Shown: positions 8,829 to 17,799 of the stretch, piece by piece
Layout: each line of letters begins with the position of its first letter
How positions within the stretch are numbered: the first letter of the stretch is position 1
Source: Peribacillus folii
GTDB lineage: Bacteria; Bacillota; Bacilli; Bacillales; DSM-1321
NCBI RefSeq assembly: GCF_030271255.1
Contig: NZ_JASJOM010000003.1
Location: 372,001-436,000 of the forward strand
Direction of reading: 5' to 3'
DNA: 64,000 nucleotides
The notes under the pieces: generated by a model
Told to the model about the DNA's origin: nothing
The model's database searches: none
The model's input: only the letters and a program-made list of their open reading frames with translations
Translations under genes and position numbers: made by a program

Positions 8829-9373
8829 TTATGTGTTTTGGTTCTTAAAGATAGTGAAAGCGGCTCGACTGTAAAATCCCTCGATGCTTCAGTAAGAGAG
8901 GAAGAACACGTGGGATATCTTACACGGTAAAAAAACATACAGAAAAGATTAATCAACCCCTAACACAAAGCCCAAAAACTAGAAAAATAATAAAGGTGAA
9001 ATATGTATTTAAAATTACACCTCGATAGAATATATTTAACATTGGTTTTCCTGAATATAGCTAAAAATTTGATTTTTAAATTTAAATTTCGCTATACTGA
9101 TTTATAGTAGTTTTTTCATCATCATAAATTGAACGCTAAATGCTTTGCTTATTACGGGAATACTAGCTGTATGTTATTATTGGTAAATATAAACTTAATA
9201 TAGGAAAAAATTTAATTGTAAGTGTAATTGTAACGGCCTTTTATAAAGTACCGCTCGATTACCCTTTTGTGTTTCCGGTTACTAGAGCAATTGGCATCAC
9301 TTTTCAATAAGAATGGAAACCAATGTGGAATTGAGGTAGTAAACGTATAACGAAGGAGGAAAATTGAACAGAA
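8829..9373. other. Gap upstream of the GntR gene
   Basis: The stretch is AT-rich. A short plus-strand frame near 8845-8930 (KDSESGSTVKSLDASVREEE) reads like coding sequence but has no start or ribosome site and ends at a TAA. It may be a gene remnant. No convincing promoter was placed for the GntR gene. Confidence 0.35.
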
Positions 9374-10033
9374 ATGGCAAAAGGATCATTAAAGGATGAC
9401 GTAAGGCATGTATTGAGAGAAGACATAATTTCCAATAAACTCAAGCCAGGTCAAAGAATAGTAGAAACGGAAATAGCAAAGAACATGGGTATCAGTCAAG
9501 TTCCCGTCCGAGAAGCTTTAAGAGGTTTAGAGGAAGAAGGTCTTGTTAAGTCAATAAAATACAGAGGACCATTCGTAACCGAGATTAATGTGTCGGAGAT
9601 GTATCATATATTTTTGCTGCGTTCAGAAGTTGAAGAAAATGCTTTATCGCATATATTACCGAACATAACCAAACGAAATATAGGCGAACTATACGATATT
9701 ATAGATAAAATGGCATTAATAAATAAAATGGATAACTACTCTGCCCAGTCGGCTTTAGATTTAGAATTTCATTATACAATTATTAAATGGTCAAATATCG
9801 ATATTTATAGGAGAATATGGAAAACTCTTGATGGACATATCCGGAGATTTATTATGTTCATGCATCCCATGATTGAAAATAAACAGAAAGAAGTTTACAA
9901 TGATCACCTTAATCTTGTAAAAGTTTTAGAGTCTAAAAACATAGAGAAGGCAAGAACAGCCTTTAAAAATCATATCATGGAATATTTTCTTGAAAACAAG
10001 GAACTGATAGAACAAATATCCAATGATAAATGA
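9374..10033 (+). CDS. FCD-domain GntR family transcriptional regulator
   Basis: A 219-aa protein of the FadR subfamily. Residues 1-70 form the winged helix (LKPGQRIVETEIAKNMGIS, then QVPVREALRGLEEEGLV), the standard GntR recognition region. Residues 75-215 form the all-helical FCD effector domain with D/H residues expected for metal-assisted binding of a small carboxylate (FHYTII, NDHLNLV). GGAGG is 14 bases from the ATG, which is long, but an in-frame TGA at 9365 rules out an earlier start. It is followed by a strong terminator and then the sugar-acid genes at 10522-14401, which it probably controls. Regulators of this kind commonly sense the sugar acid or its keto product. Confidence 0.9.
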   Translation: MAKGSLKDDVRHVLREDIISNKLKPGQRIVETEIAKNMGISQVPVREALRGLEEEGLVKSIKYRGPFVTEINVSEMYHIFLLRSEVEENALSHILPNITKRNIGELYDIIDKMALINKMDNYSAQSALDLEFHYTIIKWSNIDIYRRIWKTLDGHIRRFIMFMHPMIENKQKEVYNDHLNLVKVLESKNIEKARTAFKNHIMEYFLENKELIEQISNDK

Positions 10034-10072
10034 AGGGGTGTCCCAAAGTAATCTTTGAGGACACCCCTTTTA
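10033..10072 (+). terminator. Terminator of the GntR gene
   Basis: AAGGGGTGTCC pairs perfectly with GGACACCCCTT, followed by TTTTAAT. The stem begins at the last base of the stop codon. Confidence 0.9.
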
Positions 10073-10285
10073 ATATTGCGCATAATAAATATTTTATTTC
10101 GGCAGAAGCGTACCTTCCCTTTAGGACTATAAAAATGGTAAATAAGTGAAATGAAGCCAGAGTTGTAAACCGATATTTAGTAAAATAGGCTTTTCTTTCG
10201 TCAAGGTTGACTGAAGCAACGCCCCCTCCCCAGGGAACATGAGTATTTCAATAACTAATTAAACAATATAAGTACGTACCTTAAA

Positions 10286-10376
10286 ATTATATATAATTTT
10301 AAATATTATATATAATTCGTTGACGAAAGTGTCCTTATTAAATATAATACTGTTAATAAAGTATAATATTGTTAAT
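10286..10376 (+). promoter_or_regulatory. Sigma-A promoter embedded in 19-bp-spaced repeats
   Basis: The promoter is TTGACG (10320-10325), a 17-base spacer and TATAAT (10343-10348). Around it are two repeat pairs. ATTATATATAATT occurs at 10286-10298 and 10305-10317, and TATAATA(C/T)TGTTAAT occurs at 10343-10357 and 10362-10376. Both pairs have a period of exactly 19 bases, so copies lie on nearly the same DNA face. This suggests operator sites for the adjacent GntR protein, one pair upstream of and one pair over the -10 region. The leader to ATG 10522 is about 165 bases and contains a TGGAAG/CTTCCA hairpin near 10415-10441. Confidence 0.65.
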
Positions 10377-10521
10377 TATATATAACTTTATTGTCCTTCA
10401 AATATTGAAAAAGTGGAAGGGGGTATCCTTGAAGCTTCCATACGAGTAAAAAGCCCATCAACAAATGCCATCTGCTTATATTACCAATTTTCACGAATGA
10501 GTGTAGTTAAAAAGGAGAGAT

Positions 10522-11808
10522 ATGATGAAGATTATTGATGTTCGTACAGCTGTAGTAGAAGCTAACTTTGATTGGACTTATGTACGCGTTTACACTGATA
10601 AAGGTACATTTGGTACTGGCGAGTGTTTTTTTGCTCCTGGACTAACCAATATCATTGAAGATCTTAAACAAGTTATTATCGGGAAAGACCCACGCAATAT
10701 CGAGCGCTTGTTCGTAGAGTTACAACATGCTACTTCTGGAGCAGGATCTATTGCCGGATTTGCCATTAATGCTATCACTGGTATTGAATCCGCGTTATGG
10801 GATTTGAAAGGAAAAGAGTTAGGTGTACCTATTTATCAATTATTAGGCGGAAAATACCGTGATAAAATCCGGATCTATTGCGACGCTCATGGTGGAGATG
10901 ACCTTGAATCTTTGAATAATGTGTTACGACCGAGACAAACAAAATGGATGACAGAACTAGGAGTTCGAATGGAACATGAAAACCCTGATAACGCTATTCG
11001 TTTCTTTGGAAGTGATAATTTGGACAACTATACCCCGGAAGCCTATGCGAAACAAGCTCGTGAAACCGTTGCTAAAGGATTTAATGTAATGAAATTCGAC
11101 GTTGATGTCCCATCAAAATTTACAATGGATGATTACAACCGTGCACTTCATAATATGGAGATTAAACAAATGGTTGGCTTTGTAGAAGCAATCCGCAAAG
11201 AAGTAGGTTGGGACATTGATATTGCAATCGATTGCCATTGGCGTTATAACCCAAATGATGCGTTGCGTTTAGCATGGGAATTAGAACCATACGGCTTATT
11301 GTGGCTAGAAGATCCAACTCCTCCAGAAAATTTAAAGGCACTGTGTCAAGTTACTAAAAATACGAAAACGCCTATAGCTAGTGGTGAAAACCTGTATTTA
11401 CGCCATGCTTTCCGTGAAGTGCTGGAATCCGGGGCAATGAACATCATAGCTCCTGATTTTCAAAAAGTCGGTGGAATTTGGGAAGCCAAAAGAATTTCAG
11501 ATATGGCAGAAAATCACTTTGTCGGTGTTGTGCCACATAACATTGCCAGTCCCATCGGTACATTGGCCTCTGTTCACGTAGCTGCTGCAAGTTTAGGATT
11601 CATCGCCTTGGAGTATCATGCTGATAGTGTGCCATTCTGGAACGATTTACTTATGCATGAAGGAGAACCCCTTATTCAAAATGGTTATATCAAGGTTCCG
11701 GAAGGTCCGGGGCTTGGGTACGAATTAAATGAAATCGTTGCAAAGAAATACGCAAAAGAAGGAGAACTTTTCTTTGGCGAGGTCTTAGAGAAAGTTAAGA
11801 ACAAATAA
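10522..11808 (+). CDS. Enolase-superfamily acid-sugar dehydratase (mandelate racemase/MLE family)
   Basis: A 428-aa protein with the capping domain (GTFGTGECFFAPG, ESALWDLKGKELGVP) and the barrel of the mandelate racemase/muconate lactonising family. The likely metal ligands are D237, E263 and E289 (AIDCHW, WLEDPTPPE, ASGENL). D237 is part of D-C-H, and the histidine two residues after the first ligand together with H339 in VPHNIASPIG is the arrangement of mannonate/galactonate dehydratase-type enzymes rather than racemases. The reaction is then loss of water from a sugar acid to give a 2-keto-3-deoxy acid. The substrate is not predictable. It is transcribed from its own promoter, followed by an MFS porter and an RraA-type aldolase, which fits a sugar-acid catabolic unit. 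Confidence 0.82.
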   Translation: MMKIIDVRTAVVEANFDWTYVRVYTDKGTFGTGECFFAPGLTNIIEDLKQVIIGKDPRNIERLFVELQHATSGAGSIAGFAINAITGIESALWDLKGKELGVPIYQLLGGKYRDKIRIYCDAHGGDDLESLNNVLRPRQTKWMTELGVRMEHENPDNAIRFFGSDNLDNYTPEAYAKQARETVAKGFNVMKFDVDVPSKFTMDDYNRALHNMEIKQMVGFVEAIRKEVGWDIDIAIDCHWRYNPNDALRLAWELEPYGLLWLEDPTPPENLKALCQVTKNTKTPIASGENLYLRHAFREVLESGAMNIIAPDFQKVGGIWEAKRISDMAENHFVGVVPHNIASPIGTLASVHVAAASLGFIALEYHADSVPFWNDLLMHEGEPLIQNGYIKVPEGPGLGYELNEIVAKKYAKEGELFFGEVLEKVKNK

Positions 11809-11838
11809 AAGAAAGGGGCTCAGAGTGAGTGGTTAAAA

Positions 11839-11877
11839 ATACAAATTAGGTATTTTATCAGGAACTCCAATTTGTAT
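11839..11877 (+). repeat. Inverted repeat after the dehydratase gene
   Basis: ATACAAATT (11839-11847) and AATTTGTAT (11869-11877) are perfect 9-bp arms with a 21-base loop and no T run behind them. It may be an mRNA-stabilising stem or partial attenuator between the dehydratase and the porter. The rest of 11809-12212 shows no gene. Confidence 0.4.
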
Positions 11878-12212
11878 CTACTTATGGAGGAAGAAGCATG
11901 TTTACATCAGATTGGCTGTGCGTATAAGTGATGTTTTATCTCATTTGGGCTATTCTTTATCCATGTAACCAGCTAATACCGTGCTGCAGGTGGATAGGCA
12001 CATGTTCTTAAAAGGTGAATTTACACTTATCAGAAGTGCTCACAAGGCAATACCTGCATGACGTTGAGAAATTCAAATGTTTTTTTTAGTATTTTTCTTT
12101 TTTCTGTTTCAGAAGCTTTTAACTGGATTCATGGTCATTTTATTTACTGCTGATGGAGTTTGGCTTGGGAACTGAGTTTACTTGAAGACGTTTCTGAAAG
12201 GGTGAGTTTGTT

Positions 12213-12281
12213 ATGAATCGAGTGAATGGTAAAACGATATGGGAAATTAACTGTAAGTCAGATCAAAGGGTGAGATCATGA
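12213..12281 (+). CDS. Possible 22-codon leader ORF coupled to the MFS gene
   Basis: ATG 12213 is preceded by AAAGGGTGAG and encodes MNRVNGKTIWEINCKSDQRV plus two residues. Its TGA at 12279-12281 overlaps the MFS start at 12278-12280. The overlap and ribosome site suggest translational coupling or a leader peptide. The length is short enough to arise by chance. Confidence 0.35.
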   Translation: MNRVNGKTIWEINCKSDQRVRS

Positions 12282-13642
12282 TGGAGCCATTAAAAGATCC
12301 GAATCCAGATCAAAGTCAAAAGCCTACTAGATTTAGATTTTTTATCCTGATATTACTTTTCTTGGCGACAGCCATCAACTATATGGATAGAGCTAATTTG
12401 TCAGTAGCAGGCTCAAGCCTTCAAGAGGAACTTGGACTTACTTCATCACAATTGGGCTTTTTATTTTCTGCTTTCACCTGGGCATATGTATTTGCTCAAA
12501 TCCCTGTCGGATGGTTGCTGGATCGTATAGGTCCACGGCGTCTTTATGGATGGGCAATCATTTTATGGAGCTTTTTCACATTGATGATGGGATTCAGTAC
12601 CCATCAAATATTCACAACCACCACTGCTTCCTTCATGATGCTACTAATCTGTAGAATGCTGATTGGAATTGCGGAAGCACCTGGATATCCAAGTAACGCA
12701 AAAATAGCTACGCTATGGTTCCCTAATAATGAACGTGCACGAGCAACCAGTATATATTCTTCTGGACAATATATCGGATTGGCAATTTTCACACCTTTAC
12801 TTAGTCTGATGGTAGCAAAAATAAACTGGGAATCTGTATTTTTTGTAACGGGTGCTGTAGGAATTATGTTCGGAGTTATTTGGCTCATGTTTTATAGAAA
12901 CCCCCAAGAAAGCAAGCTTGTGAACAAAAGCGAACTAGACTATATTAAGGCGAATGGGGGGTACGACTCTGGGCATCAGCTAAATATTAGCCGAAAAATC
13001 ACATTACAAGAGGTCATTTATGTTGTCAAGCAGAGAAGAGTATGGGGAATCTTCTTTGCTCAGTTTGCTGCTGCCTCCACGCTATATTTCTTTTTGACAT
13101 GGTTTATTGTTTATCTAGAACAAGGGCTCCATCTACCGATAGCTAAAGCAGGATTCATTGCTTCATTGCCTTATTTAATGGCGATGGCGGGGGTATTATT
13201 TGGTGGTTTCCTAAGCGATAGCCTATTAAAAAAAGGGGTTTCTCTTACTGCTGCCCGTAAAATACCAATTGTTTCAGGTTTAATCATATCATCGACCATT
13301 TGCTTGGCAAACTTTTTTGAAGGGTCACCCATAATAGCGGTTATCATTCTGTCGATTGCCTTCTTTGCAAACGCTTACGCTAATATGGGCTGGGTCGCAT
13401 TGGGGGATGTATTACCCAAAAAAATGGTGGGTACGGTGGGAGGGATTCTTAATGTCGCAGGAAATCTAGCGGGTATCATCAGTCCTATCATTTTTGGTAC
13501 TTTACTAGATAAAACTCAAAGTTTTCATTGGGCAATGTATTACACTAGTGCAGTCGCGTTATTAGGCGGAATAAGCTTCCTTCTCATTATTGATAAACTA
13601 GAAGTGATTGATTTAAGTAAGGTGGAGCAAATTCGTAAATAA
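12278..13642 (+). CDS. MFS transporter, anion:cation symporter type (sugar-acid porter)
   Basis: A 454-aa, 12-segment porter of the ACS family that includes hexuronate, glucarate and galactonate transporters. The signature in helix 1, INYMDRANLSVAG, is followed by FSAFTWAYVFAQIPVGWLLD and the MFS loop motif DRIGPRR. There is also a helix-4 motif GIAEAPGYPSNAK and the second-half LSDSLLKKG. It acts in the cytoplasmic membrane, importing an organic or sugar acid with H+ or Na+. It lies between a sugar-acid dehydratase and an RraA aldolase and is inferred to carry their substrate. Tandem ATGs (12278, 12281) follow AAAGGGTGAG; either may be used. Confidence 0.88.
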   Translation: MMEPLKDPNPDQSQKPTRFRFFILILLFLATAINYMDRANLSVAGSSLQEELGLTSSQLGFLFSAFTWAYVFAQIPVGWLLDRIGPRRLYGWAIILWSFFTLMMGFSTHQIFTTTTASFMMLLICRMLIGIAEAPGYPSNAKIATLWFPNNERARATSIYSSGQYIGLAIFTPLLSLMVAKINWESVFFVTGAVGIMFGVIWLMFYRNPQESKLVNKSELDYIKANGGYDSGHQLNISRKITLQEVIYVVKQRRVWGIFFAQFAAASTLYFFLTWFIVYLEQGLHLPIAKAGFIASLPYLMAMAGVLFGGFLSDSLLKKGVSLTAARKIPIVSGLIISSTICLANFFEGSPIIAVIILSIAFFANAYANMGWVALGDVLPKKMVGTVGGILNVAGNLAGIISPIIFGTLLDKTQSFHWAMYYTSAVALLGGISFLLIIDKLEVIDLSKVEQIRK

Positions 13643-13738
13643 ACAATGATAAATTTTTATGGAATCACTCCTACCGCTAACCAATATCTTGCGTTTTGTT
13701 TGTAATGCAGCAAAAAAGATAATTAAAGGAGAGGTTGA

Positions 13739-14401
13739 ATGAAAATGAACATTCAAGCGTATTTAAATGAACTACAGGAAAATCTATATACAGCAGTCAT
13801 ATCGGATATTTTAGATAGCCTTGGTTGGAAAAACCAAGCGCTTCCCCTCCATATTCGTCCTCTAGATCCGGATATGGTTATCTGCGGTTATGCTAAAACG
13901 GTTCAAGTGGCAGATGTATCACGTGAACCTGAAAAACCATATAAAAAACAAATCGAAGTACTTGACAGTATTCGACCAGGGGAAGTTTTCGTTGGTGATG
14001 TTGGCGGTTCAGAGCGTTCAGCATTTTTTGGTGAACTAATGTCGACAGCTACTAAAGTCGCTGGTGGTCGTGGAGCTGTCATTGATGGATTATGTCGTGA
14101 TATAAAAAAAATTAAAGAGCTAGGATTTCCTGTATTCGCAAAAGGTATGAGACCAACGGATTCATATGCTCGTAATGAAGTAATCGATTATGACGTAACA
14201 ATTAAAGTGGGAAATGTCATGATTGAGCCTGGAGATTTAATTTTTGGTGATATCGATGGCATTGTAGTAGTACCAAAGGCAATTGAAGAAGAGGTTGTTA
14301 ATAAAGCTTTTGAAAAAGTTAAGGGCGAGAATATGGTTCGCGATCATATCTTGAAAGGTATGAAAGTATCTGAAGCTTTCGCAAAATTCGGTATTTTGTA
14401 A
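13739..14401 (+). CDS. RraA-family aldolase (4-hydroxy-4-methyl-2-oxoglutarate aldolase type)
   Basis: A 220-aa protein with the RraA/HMG-aldolase fold. YTAVISDILDSLG is at the N-terminus, and GELMSTATKVAGGRGAVIDG followed by LCRDIKKIKE carries the G-E-L, D-G and R-D residues that bind metal and pyruvyl substrate. PGDLIFGDIDGIVVVP follows. Enzymes of this type split 4-hydroxy-2-oxo acids into pyruvate and a second carbonyl compound. Some members instead inhibit RNase E, but Bacillus lacks the classic RNase E and the metabolic context favours an aldolase. The start has AAAGGAGAGG seven bases upstream. Together with the dehydratase it would give dehydration followed by retro-aldol cleavage of a sugar acid. 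Confidence 0.82.
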   Translation: MKMNIQAYLNELQENLYTAVISDILDSLGWKNQALPLHIRPLDPDMVICGYAKTVQVADVSREPEKPYKKQIEVLDSIRPGEVFVGDVGGSERSAFFGELMSTATKVAGGRGAVIDGLCRDIKKIKELGFPVFAKGMRPTDSYARNEVIDYDVTIKVGNVMIEPGDLIFGDIDGIVVVPKAIEEEVVNKAFEKVKGENMVRDHILKGMKVSEAFAKFGIL

Positions 14402-14617
14402 GTGGATCCTTTATAAACATTGAACAAGAATTATGAATTGAAGATTGTGGCGAACCAAACCTTCATTTGGGAAATAAGCGACTTCTAAATATGGTAAAGA
14501 TTACTTGCTAGCTTTAAAGGCGTTTGCTCTTAAGTTCAAGTAAGCTTACATCTGTATCATCCGTTCATCTTGTTTAACCTACTGATCTTTACTAAAGATA
14601 TTTAAATTAAACAGAGT

Positions 14618-14651
14618 AGCCAAGCGCTTTTTTTAAAGCCTTGGCTTTTTC
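14618..14651 (+). terminator. Terminator of the sugar-acid operon
   Basis: AGCCAAG pairs with CTTGGCT and the inner GCTTT with AAAGC, followed by T5. It lies 217 bases after the RraA gene. The stretch 14402-14617 has no recognisable gene. Confidence 0.75.
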
Positions 14652-14766
14652 TTTAGATAAGGACTACTTTTCCCTGATTGATACACAACAGAATTGAAGC
14701 ATTTAGATTAATATAGATTAAGAGAGTGAGAAAACTCTGTAGGAACCGTCGTGCCATTAGTTAAAT

Positions 14767-14803
14767 AAGGAAATGCCCAGTTAATTAATGTTGACATTTC
14801 CCT
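14767..14803. terminator. Hairpin at the end of the azoreductase gene
   Basis: AAGGAAATG and CATTTCCCTT flank an 18-base loop. It lies just past the minus-strand azoreductase stop and could end transcription from that side. Confidence 0.6.
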
Positions 14804-14820
14804 TCTTTTCATAGTAATTC

Positions 14821-15462
14821 TTATTTAGTAGCCAATCTTGAAGCCGCTTCTTCAGCTTCTTTGTATGTTTCATTCAGTACTTCATTGGGCTCCAGAAAGG
14901 CAGTGCCTTGTGCCCGGATCATTTGATAATCTTCGATGCCAAGGAAATTGAACATGGACTTCAAATATTTATGGGAATATTCAATTTCTGTATACCAATC
15001 ATCATTAGTATAAATGGAGCCGCTTGCTTGGATAACAAGCATCCTTCTGCCGTCTTTAAGCAGGCCGACTGAGCCGTTTTCCGTGTATTTAAACGTTTCA
15101 CGTGCAATTAATATATTATCCATATAATCTTTTAGCTTTGATGGAATGTTAAAATTATGCAATGGTAAAACGATGACATACGTATTTGCACGTTTAAATT
15201 GTTGCAGGATGCCGGACATCCGCTCCATAACTTTTCGTTCTTGGCTTGTTAGCTCTTGTTCTTTTTGTTGTTTTTCCCATGCACTTAAAACCGTTTGATC
15301 GATCATTGGCACCGCATCACGGTATAGATTGATCTGTTCGATTGTTTCGCTATCAGGAATTAATTGTTTATATGCCTTCAAAAAATGATTAAAAACTTGT
15401 ACGCTATATGAAGAAGGGGCATCTACTTTTGGATGTGCATTTATAATAAGGGTCGTGTTCAT
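14821..15462 (-). CDS. azoR: FMN-dependent NADH-azoreductase / quinone reductase
   Basis: A 213-aa flavodoxin-fold enzyme. The first strand and phosphate loop are TLIINAHPKVDAPSSYSVQV. The flavin-contacting PLHNFNIPSKLKDYMDNI and the QASGSIY strand are the classic AzoR signatures. The enzyme uses NADH and FMN to reduce quinones and azo dyes by two electrons, protecting against quinone stress. The start ATG has AAAGGAG eight bases upstream. It is a single-gene unit, convergent with the RraA operon. The match to family length and motifs is good; the physiological substrate is unknown. Confidence 0.88.
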   Translation of the reverse strand: MNTTLIINAHPKVDAPSSYSVQVFNHFLKAYKQLIPDSETIEQINLYRDAVPMIDQTVLSAWEKQQKEQELTSQERKVMERMSGILQQFKRANTYVIVLPLHNFNIPSKLKDYMDNILIARETFKYTENGSVGLLKDGRRMLVIQASGSIYTNDDWYTEIEYSHKYLKSMFNFLGIEDYQMIRAQGTAFLEPNEVLNETYKEAEEAASRLATK

Positions 15463-16458
15463 TTGTATTTCTCCTTTGAGTTATTTTCCCATTCTATTAC
15501 AGATAAATATAATCGACGATCGAGACTGTCCTTAATATAATCACAATAAGGATATTTGTCAAATTCAATAATTCATCGACTGTCTAGCATTTTGCCTTTG
15601 TGACAAACACCCTGCATCCTCCTAAGATACTAGCGATAATCATTAAAACCAAAGCTGTTGAGCATTTAGGAAATATAGTGTCGGGGCTGAATATGCTTTA
15701 CATGGCCTTGTTTATTTGAGCGATATGGACTCAAAGGATAGTGTCGGCATTAAAGATTAGCGAAATTCCAAGCACTTCGGAGACGTTTCTTTCAGAGGTT
15801 TTCGGTAAGGTAACCATAGCTGGAATCGTTAGTTCCGTCTCAGTCGTAAAGGGAGGATATAGGCTAGTTAAGTCACTCGAAGAACATTCCTTGTGGGATG
15901 TGATAGAAACTGGAAGGAGTAAAACCAAACTGCCGATGTAAAAATATAGTGAAGGTAGAACTGCTATATGAAGAAAAGGGTCCTTCAATTCTTCTGATAC
16001 AAATAACTTGGTGATGCCTTGGGGCAGAAGAAAACATGCGTGTTTTTCTCCGTTATAAAAACATTGCCTGGTTGGATAAGGAGCTCATCCTCGTTTTACC
16101 TAAGAAAATAAGAACAGGTACTTTTGAGTATTTCAAAAATTAAGTTCTAACTAAATTGCCTTGAATGGTTAGTTAGGGATTTTTTGTTTTTCTAGAACTT
16201 ATAATTTCTTCGGAAGCTCTCCTATAATGAATATGTTATATAATAATAATTGAATTCCGCTTCCATCATGCATCAGGTAATATGTGAGACGTTCATCCAG
16301 GTTGCTTTTGCAGTAGAAGCGAAGAAAAATAATGTGCCTAAGCTGATGGCGGAGCAATACTCGTTGATATGAATTCGGATGACGGAATATTTCGTTTAAT
16401 TAAAGGGAGTTTTATGGAAATCTGTGAATAAACTTACTTTTATCATGGGGGAAAAATA
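15463..16458. other. 1-kb gap with decayed coding traces
   Basis: No intact gene was found. A 66-codon GTG frame at 15741, a 35-codon ATG frame near 16036 (MRVFLRYKNIAWLDKELIL) and a frame near 16277 (QVICETFIQVAFAVEAKKNN) look protein-like but lack ribosome sites and are cut short. They are probably relics. A sigma-A-like AT-rich region near 16235-16250 may serve the SDR gene. Confidence 0.4.
16142..16200 (+). terminator. Orphan terminator with nested inverted repeats
   Basis: CTAACTAA (16147-16154) and TTAGTTAG (16169-16176) form an 8-bp stem followed by a T6 tract near 16180. Outer AAGTTCTA and TAGAACTT arms (16142 and 16193) bracket it. It follows decayed sequence, so it likely marks the end of a lost gene. 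Confidence 0.6.
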
Positions 16459-17232
16459 ATGAGCCACTTAAAAGGGAAAATTGCGATCATTACTGGTGTA
16501 AGCCGACTGAAAGGGATTGGAGCTGCCATTTGTCAGGAGTTAGCTGAATCGGGTTACCATATATTTTTCACTTATTGGACCGAATATGATTATAAAATGC
16601 CTTGGGGTATTGAATCCGGTGAGCCCATGAAATTACAAGAAGCGTTATTGAAAAAAGGTATAAAGGTATCATCCATGGAGCTGGATTTAACTCAGACTCA
16701 TGCGCCTGAGCTGCTTTTAAACGAAGTCTCCCATCAACTCGGTCATCCGGATATCTTGATTAATAACGCAGCATACTCGACCAACAACGATTATTCCAAT
16801 ATTACCGCCGAAGAATTGGATCGACATTATATGGTGAATGTTCGTGCAACAGCATTATTAAGCAGTAAATTCGCTCAAAGGTTTGAGAAGAAATCGGGCG
16901 GAAGGATAGTCAATCTCACTTCTGGACAATTTAAAGGCCCGATGCCAGGAGAATTGGCCTATGCAACGACAAAAGGAGCAGTCGATGCTTTGACCATTAC
17001 ATTGTCAGCTGAACTAGCCCCCTTAGGAATTACGGTTAATGCAGTAAATCCTGGTCCAACTGATACAGGGTGGATGACAGAGGAAATAAAAAATGCACTT
17101 AAACCGATGTTTCCCTTCGGAAGAATAGGAAAGCCAAGAGATATTGCAAACACGATTAAATTTCTCGTAAGCGAGGAAGCAGACTGGATCACGGGTCAGA
17201 TCATTCATTCAGAGGGCGGTTTCAGAAGGTGA
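16459..17232 (+). CDS. SDR family oxidoreductase (FabG-like)
   Basis: A 257-aa classical short-chain dehydrogenase. It has the nucleotide-binding TGVSRLKGIGAAIC (a slightly expanded TGxxxGIG), NNAA, the catalytic Ser in NLTSGQ with YATTK (YxxxK), and the NPGPTDTGWM loop. The C-terminus has FLVSEEADWITGQ and HSEGGF, typical of 3-oxoacyl-ACP-reductase-like proteins. The insertion around residues 35-55 (TYWTEYDYKMPWG) is longer than usual and is seen in a Bacillus subgroup I cannot name. It reduces or oxidises a hydroxyl/keto group with NAD(P)H; the substrate is unknown. Ribosome site GGGGG; single-gene unit with a terminator overlapping its stop. Confidence 0.85.
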   Translation: MSHLKGKIAIITGVSRLKGIGAAICQELAESGYHIFFTYWTEYDYKMPWGIESGEPMKLQEALLKKGIKVSSMELDLTQTHAPELLLNEVSHQLGHPDILINNAAYSTNNDYSNITAEELDRHYMVNVRATALLSSKFAQRFEKKSGGRIVNLTSGQFKGPMPGELAYATTKGAVDALTITLSAELAPLGITVNAVNPGPTDTGWMTEEIKNALKPMFPFGRIGKPRDIANTIKFLVSEEADWITGQIIHSEGGFRR

Positions 17233-17248
17233 GTAAAACCGTTTTTTT
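17217..17248 (+). terminator. Terminator overlapping the end of the SDR gene
   Basis: CGGTTT (17217-17222) pairs with AAACCG (17236-17241), followed by T7. The left arm is inside the last codons of the gene. Confidence 0.65.
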
Positions 17249-17253
17249 GTGTT

Positions 17254-17756
17254 AGGCAGACAAAAACAGCCTCGTGTGGTGGAAACCCTAAACATAGAGG
17301 GATAAGCCACGAACAAGTATGTGTTCTTGTTGCAAGAGACATTACCAAAACAACAGTTTCCCAGGTTGCTTGTATGGGGCGGGTTGTGAAAACAAAGGTC
17401 GATAATATGATTGGTTCTAAACTGACAGCCGATAATGTACTTGTTACAGATGCTTGGAGCCTTTAAAACATATGGGAAAGGTAAGGAATAGATCATTATC
17501 GCATTAAATTAAACGATGGAAAACACGTTATCAAGGGTTTGTATCACATTCAAAATGTAAATGGTCTCCATTTTCAAATGAAAGAGTGGTTAGACCGTTA
17601 TAAAGGATTGACAACAAAGTATCTTGATAATTATCTTGCGTGGTACCTGTTTGTAGATAGACGTAGCAACGAAAGAACTAATCACAATATTAAAGAGTCC
17701 CATTATCATCATTTGTATTTGAAATGACGGATACTGCTTGTCCAAGTTCAATATAA
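17254..17756 (+). pseudogene. IS1595-family transposase remnant
   Basis: The reading frame starting at AGG 17254 gives GGNPKHRGISHEQVCVLVAR, VSQVACMGRVVKTKVDNMIG, SKLTADNVLVTDAW, then two in-frame TAAs with a locally shifted KTYGKGKE. The same frame resumes with DHYRIK, KHVIKGLYHIQNVNG, YKGLTTKYLDNYLAW and FVDRR. A last frameshift near 17715 gives VFEMTDTA. This is the catalytic core and C-terminal half of an IS1595-type DDE transposase; the zinc-ribbon N-terminus is missing. No terminal inverted repeats or target duplication were identified. The element is dead. Confidence 0.8.
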
Positions 17757-17799
17757 TGTCCAACAAATAATACAATGCAATTGTAAAAGGGGTGGAGAT

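Noticed and set aside
15741..15941. 66-codon GTG frame, protein-like in parts
   Set aside because: No ribosome site and no recognisable family; mentioned only as possible relic.
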